61,667 nucleotides of DNA, taken from an uncultured Alphaproteobacteria bacterium. Its GTDB lineage: Bacteria > Pseudomonadota > Alphaproteobacteria > HIMB59 > GCA-002718135. Every line of letters begins with the position of its first letter. Positions within the stretch are counted from its first letter, which is position 1. Made by a program: the position numbers and the translations under genes. Shown piece after piece: positions 8,974 to 17,482 of the stretch. The stretch is from positions 1 through 61,667 of the forward strand of contig CACGNZ010000007.1 of assembly GCA_902574475.1 (NCBI GenBank), written 5' to 3'. The notes below the pieces were generated by a model, which made no database searches, had not been told where the DNA came from, and worked only from the letters and a program-made list of their open reading frames with translations.

Positions 8974-9795
8974 GTGAATTATCTATTGAAAGATAAATTT
9001 TGGTTTTATACTGTATCTTTTATTTTAGTTATAATAATTAGTTTTCCTATTATAATAATTTTATTACTTTCTTTTAAAACTAGTACAGAAATAAGTTTTG
9101 AAAACTTTTTTAATCAATTTAGTTTTGATACTTATTTATCTATTTGGAAATATGAATTTAGAAACAATAATAATACGTTTAAGCAATCATTTTTTAATAG
9201 TATAATTGTTACTTCTGGTACAGTTCTTATTTCTGTAATTATTAATGTTCTAGCTGGTTACTCAATCTCTTTGTTAAAGGTACCTTTAAAGAATATTATA
9301 TTTGTATTATTAATATTACCTTTTTTAATTCCAATATATTCAATTTTTCTACCGTTATATGTTTTCTTGTATACAATTAATTTAAATGATTCTTATTTAG
9401 GATTAATTTTAGTTTATTCAGTCTACGTTCTTCCAATAGGTTTTTTTCTTATGTATAATTCTTTTATTAGTATTCCTAAGTCATTGAGAGAAGTTGCAAT
9501 TTTAAATGGCAGTTCTGAAATTAAAATTCTTTTCTTTATTATGTTACCTTTAGCCATTCCCGGTATAGTTACATTAATAATTTTTTCTGTTTATATTTCT
9601 TGGACTGATTATTTATTTGCTTATATAGTTATGAATTCAAATGATATGCAAATGCTAAATGTAACACTATCTAAAATTGGTTTTAGATCAAATTATCCGT
9701 ATGCTGGTTATGTAATTTCTTATTTACCATTTATGATTTTGTTTGTTATTCTTCAAAAGTTTTATTTTAAAAGTATTTTAAATTCTATCAAATAG
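8974..9795 (+). CDS. Divergent MalG-type permease (copy G4)
   Basis: A 273-residue six-helix protein starting with GTG at 8974. The EAA loop (SLREVAILNGSSEIKI) is recognisable, but a Glu common in the paralogs is Asn. The C-terminal GSAVKE motif is replaced by KFYFKSILNSIK, the YSSDWYWYY start is lost, and the protein is richer in Phe, Ile and Asn. It ends the operon and converges with the desaturase gene at 9804. It may be a degenerating or specialised subunit. Confidence 0.8.
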   Translation: MNYLLKDKFWFYTVSFILVIIISFPIIIILLLSFKTSTEISFENFFNQFSFDTYLSIWKYEFRNNNNTFKQSFFNSIIVTSGTVLISVIINVLAGYSISLLKVPLKNIIFVLLILPFLIPIYSIFLPLYVFLYTINLNDSYLGLILVYSVYVLPIGFFLMYNSFISIPKSLREVAILNGSSEIKILFFIMLPLAIPGIVTLIIFSVYISWTDYLFAYIVMNSNDMQMLNVTLSKIGFRSNYPYAGYVISYLPFMILFVILQKFYFKSILNSIK

Positions 9796-9803
9796 ATCAA
9801 AAA

Positions 9804-10808
9804 CTAGTTTGTCGGGAGTTCAACTTTAATATAATAATTAGGATCTGTCTTCTTTTTTATAATTCCTTTTATAATATCTTTATGTGCAGATAGAATTGTT
9901 TTAGGTTTAGGTAGTTGATCTTTAATTACTTCGTATAACTTAGGTAAATTATATGATGGAATCATTGGAAACATATGATGTTCGACATGATACTCCATTT
10001 TCCAATATATAAAACTAAAAATTGGGTTAAGCCGAATTGATCTAGTCGTTACTCTATGATCTTTGACATTACCTCTTAATCCAGTATGTTGAGTCATTCC
10101 CCAAAGATTAGCAAAGTTTGCAAAAAATCTAGGAACAAGAAATAATAAAATAGGAAGTAATGATTGCAAATAGATTGATATTATAATTATAGTTATCCAA
10201 ATTAACACAAATACTCTAGAACTATTAATACAGTTTTGTATTTTATCTTTTGGTATACAATCTATCATAACTTTTGTTCTTATTCCAAGAGCATGTTTAA
10301 TAATTTCAACAAATATAGATTTATGAATTCTTAAAAAAAGGATCCCAGGTATAAAACCAGTAAAATAACTAAATAATGTTTTTTCTTGATAAATCATTTC
10401 TTCAGTTTCGTAATCGTGAGGATCTAAAGATGCCGTATAACTGTGATGTAGTGAGTGACTCCATCTCCAACGAACAGGCTCAAAAGAATTCATATAACTA
10501 CCAATTAAGTAAAAAAAATCATTAAGTTTTCTCGTCTTAAATGCAGTTCTATGGCCACATTCATGCCAAATTGGATCTCCTCCTGCATGTAAAGTACAAT
10601 ATGCTAAATATGCAGGTATAAACCACCATGTGCCCCATGATAAAAAACAAGCAATACCTAAAATCATTAGTGAAAAGAAGAATATTATCATATGCTTCCA
10701 AGCTTCATAATCACTTCTTTTAGCAAGTTTTTTTAATGTTTTTCTATCTATTTCAGCTTTAAACCATCCACTTGCTACACTCATTGATTCTTTATTTGCT
10801 TCAATCAT
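9804..10808 (-). CDS. Membrane fatty acid desaturase (copy 1)
   Basis: A protein of about 334 residues of the diiron membrane desaturase family. Three histidine boxes are visible: HECGH, HSLHH and, near the C-terminus, HVEHH within EYHVEHHMFP. Hydrophobic helices lie between them. I prefer the ATG at 10808; an upstream TTG would add two residues. It would introduce double bonds into (or hydroxylate) acyl chains at the membrane using O2. It is a paralog of the next gene on the same strand. The pair sits inverted between importer loci 1 and 2 and looks functionally separate from them. Confidence 0.88.
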   Translation of the reverse strand: MIEANKESMSVASGWFKAEIDRKTLKKLAKRSDYEAWKHMIIFFFSLMILGIACFLSWGTWWFIPAYLAYCTLHAGGDPIWHECGHRTAFKTRKLNDFFYLIGSYMNSFEPVRWRWSHSLHHSYTASLDPHDYETEEMIYQEKTLFSYFTGFIPGILFLRIHKSIFVEIIKHALGIRTKVMIDCIPKDKIQNCINSSRVFVLIWITIIIISIYLQSLLPILLFLVPRFFANFANLWGMTQHTGLRGNVKDHRVTTRSIRLNPIFSFIYWKMEYHVEHHMFPMIPSYNLPKLYEVIKDQLPKPKTILSAHKDIIKGIIKKKTDPNYYIKVELPTN

Positions 10809-10891
10809 CACCAATAAATATAATATTTAAATATTAAAATCAATATTTGGTATTTAATAAAAAAACTAATTTTTTTAATTTAATTTTTTAT

Positions 10892-11878
10892 TTAAACTTC
10901 TGCAGGTATTTCAACCTTAATTTTATAATTAGCATTTTTTGATTGCTTAATAAGAGCTGGTATGATTTCTTTATAAGCTCCCCATAATCCTTTTCGTACT
11001 GGAGGCATTTGATCTTTAACTAAAGCATGTAATTTTGGTAAGTTGTAAGATGGTACTTGTGGAAACATGTGATGCTCAATGTGATATTCCATATGCCAAT
11101 ATAGAAAACTAAAAAATGGATTTAAATAAACTGTTCTTGTACTTCTTCTATGATCTTTAATATCTTCTTCTAATCCAGCATGTTGTGTGTTTGCCATACA
11201 GATAATCAGTAATCGTCCATAAAAATTTGGAACTAGAATATAAAGTATTGGCAACCAAGTATAAAAATAAATCGAGCTTATTATAGTTACAAGCCATATA
11301 AGCATATGACTTCTTGCAGACCATCGACATTTTGATCTCTCTTTTTCTGGAATACAAACTTTCATTACGTCAGTTGTAATTCCAAATGAATGTTTAATTG
11401 TTTCAAGTTGTAATGAATTTTTAAATAACAATATAGTTGATGGAGGTATGAATGTTAAAAAAAACATTAATAAGTCAGTTGGTTTTTTAACTTGTATTTC
11501 ATAGTCAAGTGGATCATTAAATATTGTATACGTGTGATGACGAAAATGTGAATACCTCCATCTAATGGGTTCAAATTCACTCATAAAACTTGAAATGTAA
11601 TAAAAAAAGTTATTCCAAAAATTTGATTTAAATGCAGTACGATGACCAGTTTCATGCCAAATAGAATTACTACAACTCCAGATATTTCCATAAATAAAAA
11701 AGAAAAGAACTGACCACCAAGTTCCCCAAGTTATATAACCTAAATAACCTGAAAAAATTAAAAGAATAAAATATATTGTTACATGTTTAAAACCTTGCAA
11801 ATCAGATTTTTTACATAATTTCTTAAATTCTTTTTTATCAATTTTACATTTATACCATTCAGTTAATTCAATTTTCAT
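10892..11878 (-). CDS. Membrane fatty acid desaturase (copy 2)
   Basis: A 328-residue paralog of the previous gene with the same three histidine boxes (HETGH, HFRHH and HIEHH in EYHIEHHMFP) and matching length. It is transcribed first of the pair, 83 bp upstream of copy 1. The ATG at 11878 gives the start MKIELTEWYKC, aligned with the sister protein. Two adjacent copies suggest different positional or substrate specificity, for example in adjusting membrane fluidity, but which position each attacks cannot be read from sequence. Confidence 0.88.
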   Translation of the reverse strand: MKIELTEWYKCKIDKKEFKKLCKKSDLQGFKHVTIYFILLIFSGYLGYITWGTWWSVLFFFIYGNIWSCSNSIWHETGHRTAFKSNFWNNFFYYISSFMSEFEPIRWRYSHFRHHTYTIFNDPLDYEIQVKKPTDLLMFFLTFIPPSTILLFKNSLQLETIKHSFGITTDVMKVCIPEKERSKCRWSARSHMLIWLVTIISSIYFYTWLPILYILVPNFYGRLLIICMANTQHAGLEEDIKDHRRSTRTVYLNPFFSFLYWHMEYHIEHHMFPQVPSYNLPKLHALVKDQMPPVRKGLWGAYKEIIPALIKQSKNANYKIKVEIPAEV

Positions 11879-11985
11879 ATTCTTAATTTTATAAGGAAAA
11901 TCTAAGATATTTCAATTTTTTTGAATTAAAACCTTTTTTCATTATCAAAAAAATCATTTTTTAAACTAAAATAGATTGAAAAATA

Positions 11986-12013
11986 TTGATATATTTATTC
12001 ATTAATTTAACAT
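11986..12013 (+). promoter_or_regulatory. Candidate sigma70-type promoter for locus 2
   Basis: TTGATA at 11986-11991 and TAACAT at 12008-12013 are 16 bp apart and end 22 bp before the SBP2 start. Similar TTGAxx-N16-TAxxAT arrangements precede SBP3 and SBP4. In DNA this AT-rich chance matches are common, so support comes mainly from the shared position. Confidence 0.35.
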
Positions 12014-12035
12014 TATTCTAAAATAGGGAGGTAAC

Positions 12036-13244
12036 ATGAAATTACTATTTAAAATTATTTTAGCAGTGTTTACACTTCTTCCTATAACTAAAATTTCTTT
12101 TGCAAACGATGATACTTTAATTGTTTGGAATAGAGGAGGTTGGGGAGAATGGGTTGTTGAAGGATTTAACAAAAAAATGGAAGCTGAGGGAAGAGCTCTT
12201 AGAGCGACAAGTACTCTTAATCCAGAATTTGTTTTAAAATTTAATGCTGCTATGTCTTCAGGAGAGCGAATTGATATAGTTGCTATGGGTACAAATGATT
12301 TACCTAACTATGCAGCTATGGGTGCATTAACTGACATAACTGACTTTGTGACAGGTTTTGATTATTTTGATAACCTGAATCCAATTCATCTTAAACAAGG
12401 TACTCTTGATGGTAGATATTACGCAATACCTAATGCAGCAGATGTATCTGGATTTGTTTATAATAAAAAATTAATGCCAACACCGCCAAAAGATTGGGCT
12501 GAGATGTTAAGTATGTGTAAAGATTTTGCTGCCAAAGATCAGATAATGATTGCATGGCCAACAAAAAATCCTGGAGGTATGAGGTTTACAGGTTTACCAA
12601 TGGCTTGGGCAAATGGTGGAAGTTATACGAGTGATGATGGAAAAACAGCACAATTTAATCACCCTAAAAATATTGAATGGATAATGCATTACAAAGATTT
12701 GTATGATGCTGGATGTGTGCCAGAAAACGTATCTGTTTGGGATTGGGGAGATAAACAAGATGGTTTTCTAGCTGGTGATATTGCTATGATTGGAACTGGT
12801 AATTTCTTGATGAATGTGGTTAAAGATCATACCGAAAAAGTAGATGCTGGATTTACTCCTTTTATGTCTAAAGACGGTTCTATGACTTCCTCTTATGTAG
12901 GTGGCGATGGAATTTCAATTCCGGTTACAGTTGGTAATATGGAAGGTGCAAAGGAATATTTACAATATGCATTATCTCCAGAAGTACAAATTGAAATCTA
13001 CAGTAAAAATGGAGGATTACCTGTTCGCTCCGATTTGGTGGATAATAATCCTTATTTAACTGAAGATTCTAAGATGTTTCTTGTAGAGTCTAGACGTGGT
13101 TATGCGCCATATCTAAAACCATATCATGAAATTTCTGAAGTAATCGTTACTGCTTTTCAAAGAGTTTTGGCTGGAGAGGATGCTCAAGAAGTCTTTGATG
13201 AAGCAAACGTTACATTTCAGGCAATCTTAGATGCTGCTAATTAA
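12036..13244 (+). CDS. Sugar ABC transporter substrate-binding protein (SBP2, CUT1 type)
   Basis: A 402-residue paralog of SBP1. The signal peptide is residues 1-23 (MKLLFKII to ISFA, then NDD). It shares the IVWNRGGWGEWVVEGFNKKME opening in pieces, the NAADVSGFVYNKK segment and AMIGTGNF. A strong GGGAGG at 12026-12031 precedes the ATG. Permeases follow directly, so it forms an importer with 13271 and 14147 and must borrow an ATPase. Differences from SBP1 are spread through both lobes, so the ligand may differ. Confidence 0.93.
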   Translation: MKLLFKIILAVFTLLPITKISFANDDTLIVWNRGGWGEWVVEGFNKKMEAEGRALRATSTLNPEFVLKFNAAMSSGERIDIVAMGTNDLPNYAAMGALTDITDFVTGFDYFDNLNPIHLKQGTLDGRYYAIPNAADVSGFVYNKKLMPTPPKDWAEMLSMCKDFAAKDQIMIAWPTKNPGGMRFTGLPMAWANGGSYTSDDGKTAQFNHPKNIEWIMHYKDLYDAGCVPENVSVWDWGDKQDGFLAGDIAMIGTGNFLMNVVKDHTEKVDAGFTPFMSKDGSMTSSYVGGDGISIPVTVGNMEGAKEYLQYALSPEVQIEIYSKNGGLPVRSDLVDNNPYLTEDSKMFLVESRRGYAPYLKPYHEISEVIVTAFQRVLAGEDAQEVFDEANVTFQAILDAAN

Positions 13245-13256
13245 AAAATAATAGAT

Positions 13257-13324
13257 AGTAGGCGAAACTTATGAATTTTGTTCGTAAAGAAAAAATCATT
13301 TTCGTTCTAATGGTTTCGCCTGCT
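13257..13324 (+). promoter_or_regulatory. Stem-loop spanning the MalF-type start codon (locus 2)
   Basis: The arms at 13257-13269 and 13312-13324 pair over 13 positions with two G-U. The loop is 42 nt as in locus 1 and contains the ATG at 13271. The arm cores are the same as in locus 1 (aggcgaaac and gtttcgcct), while the outermost pair is A-T here and T-A in locus 1. The loop sequence and surrounding codons have diverged, so the arms are more conserved than their surroundings. Confidence 0.7.
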
Positions 13325-14146
13325 TTACTTTTACTCTCTGTTTTTTTTATATGGCCTTTATTTAATTCTTTTTGGATATCATTTCATACATGGCCAATGT
13401 TTGGTAAACCTAAATGGGTTGGTTTGGATAATTATATCTATACATTAAATGACCCTCGTTTTTGGGAAACATTAAAGTTTACAACAATCTATACTTTTAC
13501 TGCTACTCCTATGTTATTTATTGTTGCTCTCATTACAGCATTATTATGTAACGTTAGGACATGGGGGACAACTTTTTTCAGAGCAATGTATTTTTTACCA
13601 GTGGTATTATCATTTGCTACTGCAAGTTATATCTGGTTGTGGTTATACAGTGAATTATACGGCATTATTATTTATGTTTTAGAATTATTTGGTTTTGGTG
13701 GTCCAGATAAAAACCTAAACGTTTGGACTACACCTACATCAGGTTTATGGGCTGTTAATACCATGGTGACATGGAAATTTTCTGGTATTCAAATGATAAT
13801 TTTAATAGCAGGTCTTCAAGCTATCAGAGATGATTACAATGAAGCTTCTACATTAATGGGTGCCTCAAGATGGCAAACTATTTGGCACGTGACACTACCA
13901 CTATTAAGACCTTCTATTGCTCTTTGTCTCATACTTTGTATTGCTGGAGGTTATCAAGCATACGAACAATTTTTAATAATGACGCAAGGAGGACCACAAG
14001 GTGCTACAAGAACTATTTTGATGCATACAACGGATATGGGATTTACATGGTTTAAATTAGGGCCTGCAGCATCAGTTGGTATTTTTGTTATGGTTATTAT
14101 ATTTGTGCTTACAGCTATTCAACTTCGTTTATTTAAACCTCATTAA
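13271..14146 (+). CDS. Sugar ABC transporter permease, MalF/UgpA type (locus 2)
   Basis: A 291-residue six-helix permease that aligns end to end with the product at 2382. The EAA coupling loop is NEASTLMGASRWQTIW followed by LPLL. It starts 26 bp after SBP2, with the same stem-loop over its ATG, and its stop codon abuts the MalG-type gene. It should pair with the permease at 14147. Confidence 0.93.
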   Translation: MNFVRKEKIIFVLMVSPALLLLSVFFIWPLFNSFWISFHTWPMFGKPKWVGLDNYIYTLNDPRFWETLKFTTIYTFTATPMLFIVALITALLCNVRTWGTTFFRAMYFLPVVLSFATASYIWLWLYSELYGIIIYVLELFGFGGPDKNLNVWTTPTSGLWAVNTMVTWKFSGIQMIILIAGLQAIRDDYNEASTLMGASRWQTIWHVTLPLLRPSIALCLILCIAGGYQAYEQFLIMTQGGPQGATRTILMHTTDMGFTWFKLGPAASVGIFVMVIIFVLTAIQLRLFKPH

Positions 14147-15088
14147 ATGAAAAGATTTTCTTCAGATTGGTATTGGTATTATGTTATCAATTATACTTTA
14201 GTAATTTTAATTATTTTTCCAATTTATTGGACATTTATTTCTTCTGTAAAAACACCCGCTGAACTTATTACTAGTGATCCCACTTATTTTCCTGAAACCT
14301 GGACATGGAAATACTATTTTCAAATTTGGAACTATGATTTGTCAAGTACTTGGCAATTAAGCAGTGATGATTATATGAGATTAGAAACTAAATCTTTAAA
14401 AGAAAGTATAATTAATTTTTTTATACCTAATGAAAAAAAATCAATAGGTAGAGCTTTTTGGAATAGTTGTTTTGTCTCCTTTGGAACGATACTTTTAACT
14501 ACTATAGTGTGTACGTTTGCAGGCTATGCCTTAGCTATTTTACGAGGGCCTTTTAAAAATATAATTTTTTTACTCATTATTACTCCCATTCTTTTTCCCG
14601 GAGTGTCTTTACTAATACCCTTGTATAAAATTTTAAAAGATATTGGCTTACTTAATAACTTGTATGGTTTGATTTTTTTACATTCCACTTTTATGTTACC
14701 ACTAGGAGTATTCATGATGCGTAATGCTTTTATAAGTATACCAAGCTCACTGAGAGAAGTAGCCATACTAGAAGGTACTTCTGAGTTACAAATTATTTTA
14801 CGAGTATTGCTTCCTTTGTGCATCCCAGGTCTTTTAACTGTCATGGTTTTTGCCATGTATGTTTCGTGGAATGATTATATTTTTGCTTATGTATTCGTCA
14901 CCACAGGTGAAAGAGAAGTGCTTAATGTTGCATTAGCAAAAATTGCCCTTGGAGGTAATGAATTTGATATGAAGTGGGGCTCTATTACTGCAGGTTCAGT
15001 TATAAGTTTTATTCCTATCATAATTTTTTATACATTTCTGCAGCAATACTTTGTTCGAGGAGTAACAGGAAGTGCTGTTAAAGAATAA
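14147..15088 (+). CDS. Sugar ABC transporter permease, MalG type (locus 2)
   Basis: A 313-residue MalG paralog whose ATG directly follows the previous stop. The EAA loop is SLREVAILEGTSELQI, and the C-terminus is the common FVRGVTGSAVKE. It has the longest periplasmic insert of the group (roughly residues 65-105, with several Ser, Lys and Asp). That loop lies on the side that meets the binding protein, so it may tune SBP2 docking; this is inference. Confidence 0.93.
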   Translation: MKRFSSDWYWYYVINYTLVILIIFPIYWTFISSVKTPAELITSDPTYFPETWTWKYYFQIWNYDLSSTWQLSSDDYMRLETKSLKESIINFFIPNEKKSIGRAFWNSCFVSFGTILLTTIVCTFAGYALAILRGPFKNIIFLLIITPILFPGVSLLIPLYKILKDIGLLNNLYGLIFLHSTFMLPLGVFMMRNAFISIPSSLREVAILEGTSELQIILRVLLPLCIPGLLTVMVFAMYVSWNDYIFAYVFVTTGEREVLNVALAKIALGGNEFDMKWGSITAGSVISFIPIIIFYTFLQQYFVRGVTGSAVKE

Positions 15089-15211
15089 ACAATTTCTCAA
15101 GAAAAATGAAAAAACTCATGAGCCTAAATTATGGTTTCATTATATATATAGAGTAGATAAGTCACCATATAATAAAAATGAGATTAATTTATTTAAACAA
15201 AAGATAATTTC

Positions 15212-16027
15212 ATGAAAGAAATCTTTACATGGGGTAGTGGTCAAAGATCAAAAAGAAATTTTACTATTTATGATCTACTAAATTTAAAAGGTAAGAAAAA
15301 ATTAACTCAAGTAAACTGTGGAAATGAAATTGAAGTACAAGCAGCAGTAGAAGCAAATATAGATCTTTTAATTTGCCTTGGTAGAGATATTAAAATGATT
15401 AGAGCAAATGCTCCAAACCATTTTATAACTGGCGCTATTTTAGAGCATGAATATTATAATAAAGATGATCTCTTAAAGGCATCTATGCGTACTCTAGAAA
15501 ATGGTGCTGATGCAATTTATACATCCAAAAATCCTCATGTTGTTGAATATTTAGCAAAAGAATCTGTTCCAGTTATGGCACACCTTGGTTTTATTCCAGT
15601 TAAATCAAGTTGGACGGGTGGAATTAGGGGTACTGCTAAAACTTCTAAAGAAGCATATAAACTTTATCAGCAATTTAAAGACATGGAAAATGCTGGTGCT
15701 GTTTTAGTAGAAGCAGAAGTTATAGCTGGTGATGTCTTATCAGAAATTTCTAAAAGAACGAGTATGATAACAGTATCACTTGGTTCTGGTAATGGTGGTG
15801 ATGTAAATTATTTATTCATGTGTGATATTTGTGGAGAGAATGAAGACTTGCCTAGACATGCTATTCAGTATGGAAATCTTTTATTATTGAATCAAAAAAT
15901 ACAAAAAGAAAGGGTAAAAGCACTGAAAAAATTTAATGCTGATGCCAAAAAAAATAATTTTGCAAAAAAAGGTAATATTGTTTCCATCTCTAAATCAGAA
16001 CTAGATATTTTCCTTAAAAAAATTTAA
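15212..16027 (+). CDS. PanB-like TIM-barrel protein (divergent ketopantoate hydroxymethyltransferase family)
   Basis: A 271-residue protein whose second half follows PanB: VPVMAHLGFIP matches the PVxGHLGLTP segment, AGAVLVEAEVI matches the AGAxxLVLExVP segment with its Glu, and a G-S-G-x-G-G-D turn follows. The two Asp that bind Mg2+ in PanB (in GDSLGM and ADLPFM) appear to be replaced (LGRDIKM and GAILEHE). So it is probably not an ordinary ketopantoate synthase. It follows the locus 2 permeases by about 120 bp on the same strand, so a role as lyase or aldolase for a keto-acid from the imported sugar is plausible. Function is unproven. Confidence 0.6.
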   Translation: MKEIFTWGSGQRSKRNFTIYDLLNLKGKKKLTQVNCGNEIEVQAAVEANIDLLICLGRDIKMIRANAPNHFITGAILEHEYYNKDDLLKASMRTLENGADAIYTSKNPHVVEYLAKESVPVMAHLGFIPVKSSWTGGIRGTAKTSKEAYKLYQQFKDMENAGAVLVEAEVIAGDVLSEISKRTSMITVSLGSGNGGDVNYLFMCDICGENEDLPRHAIQYGNLLLLNQKIQKERVKALKKFNADAKKNNFAKKGNIVSISKSELDIFLKKI

Positions 16028-16124
16028 GTTATTTATCTTTGTTAACATTGATCAAATTGAAGAAAAATCACAAAAAAATACATTTTTTATATAAAATAAC
16101 AAAAATTACATATTACTCTTTATG

Positions 16125-16152
16125 TTGATAACCCTTTAAATATAGTTAAAAT
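16125..16152 (+). promoter_or_regulatory. Candidate sigma70-type promoter for locus 3
   Basis: TTGATA at 16125-16130, a 16-bp spacer and TAAAAT at 16147-16152 end 29 bp before the SBP3 ATG. It is the best such match in the 154-bp gap after the PanB-like gene. Confidence 0.4.
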
Positions 16153-16181
16153 ATTTCTTATAATATTTAATGGGAGGTTTT

Positions 16182-17405
16182 ATGAAAATTATATTAAAAT
16201 TTTTTTTAGTACTCTCTACTTTAATTCCTTTAGTAACTTTTTCTTCTCAAGTATTTTCAAGAGAATTAGTTGTTTGGAGTAGACATTCTCCATCACAGAA
16301 TTTGGTAGATGCGTTTAATAAAAAAATGGAAGCAGAAGGTAAAGATTTACGAGCTGTTAATAGCGTACTTGGTGGTGACTTTGTGCCTAAATTTACTGCT
16401 GCTTTAGCTGCGGGTGAAAGAGTGGATGTTGCCGCAATAGACTTAATATATGTTCCTTATTATGCTTCTATAGGAGCTTTGGAGGATATGACTGAGTTTC
16501 TAAAGGGAAAAGATTATTATAATAATCTAAATGGCCCTATGATGCATTTAGGTAGTATAGATGGTAGGCATTATTCTGCTCCAAATGATTTAGGTATATC
16601 AGGTTTTGCTTATAATAAAAAATTGTTACCTAATCCTCCAACAACATGGGCTGAAATGACAACTATGTGTGAAGAATTTGCAAGCAGAGGTAAATTTCTT
16701 ACCGGTTGGCCAACGGTCAGTGGTGGCGGTATGATATACACACACGCACCATGGGGATGGGCTGAAGGTGGAGCACATTCTGGTTGGGTAAACGAAGATG
16801 GCTCTACTGCTAATTTAAATGACTCAACGATGCAAGCGGCTTTTGACCATTTTACTAATTTGCAGAAAATAGGTTGTGTTCCAAAAAATGTTGCTGCGTG
16901 GGATTGGGCAGACAAACAAGATGCATTCCTAAGAGGTGAACTTGCCATGATTGGTACAGGAAACTTCATAATAGGTATGATGGGTGACTATCCAGATATT
17001 GATTGGGGTTTTTTTGCAATGTTTTCATCTGATGGAACTCGCAAATCAGCTTTTGTTGGTGGTGATTTAATTGGTATACCTGTTACTACAGGTGATAAAG
17101 AAGGTGCAATGGAATACATTGAATTCATTTTATCTGCTGAAGGGCAAAGTGTTTATACTCGCCAAAATGGTGGTTTACCAATTCGTTCTGATCTTTTTAA
17201 TACAGATCCTTGTATGACAGATAATCACCGTGTTTTCTTAAATGCTGGTGACACAGGGCATGTTCCTTATACAGTTGTTTATAATGAACTTATGGAACCT
17301 TGGGGTGTTGCTATCCAAGAAATTTACGGTGGAGGCAATCCTGGTAGTGTTTTAGCTAAGCATAATGCTAGAATGCAAGAGATTATAGACGAAGGACCTG
17401 AATAA
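16182..17405 (+). CDS. Sugar ABC transporter substrate-binding protein (SBP3, CUT1 type)
   Basis: A 407-residue paralog of SBP1 and SBP2 with an export signal of about 26 residues (to QVFS, then RELVVW). ATG 16182 is preceded by TGGGAGGTTT, so it is preferred to an in-frame TTG 12 bp upstream. The LAMIGTGNF segment is kept. Compared with SBP1, the binding region around the middle (GWAEGGAHSGWVNEDG) has an insertion. It starts a locus with its own MalF and MalG permeases and a set of oxidative enzymes. Confidence 0.93.
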   Translation: MKIILKFFLVLSTLIPLVTFSSQVFSRELVVWSRHSPSQNLVDAFNKKMEAEGKDLRAVNSVLGGDFVPKFTAALAAGERVDVAAIDLIYVPYYASIGALEDMTEFLKGKDYYNNLNGPMMHLGSIDGRHYSAPNDLGISGFAYNKKLLPNPPTTWAEMTTMCEEFASRGKFLTGWPTVSGGGMIYTHAPWGWAEGGAHSGWVNEDGSTANLNDSTMQAAFDHFTNLQKIGCVPKNVAAWDWADKQDAFLRGELAMIGTGNFIIGMMGDYPDIDWGFFAMFSSDGTRKSAFVGGDLIGIPVTTGDKEGAMEYIEFILSAEGQSVYTRQNGGLPIRSDLFNTDPCMTDNHRVFLNAGDTGHVPYTVVYNELMEPWGVAIQEIYGGGNPGSVLAKHNARMQEIIDEGPE

Positions 17406-17414
17406 AATAATTAA

Positions 17415-17482
17415 AGTAGGCAGTATTAATGAGAAGATCTGATAAAGAACAAATAATCGGTTATCTCCTTATACTGCCTGCT
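17415..17482 (+). promoter_or_regulatory. Stem-loop spanning the MalF-type start codon (locus 3), covarying with loci 1 and 2
   Basis: The arm at 17415-17426 (gtaggcagtat core) pairs with 17471-17482 (atactgcctgc) over 12 positions with one G-U. Outer pairs aggc/gcct are as in loci 1 and 2, but four inner pairs differ on both sides at once (G-C to A-T, A-T to G-C, A-T to T-A, C-G to T-A), so pairing is preserved. The 3' arm lies in codons for ILPA here and VSPA in loci 1 and 2. The loop is 44 nt and holds the ATG at 17429. Confidence 0.7.

Noticed and set aside
7213-9795. Tandem MalG-type genes as a possible assembly repeat
   Set aside because: The copies are clearly diverged in sequence and loop length, unlike the perfect repeat at 214-1126, so they are true paralogs.
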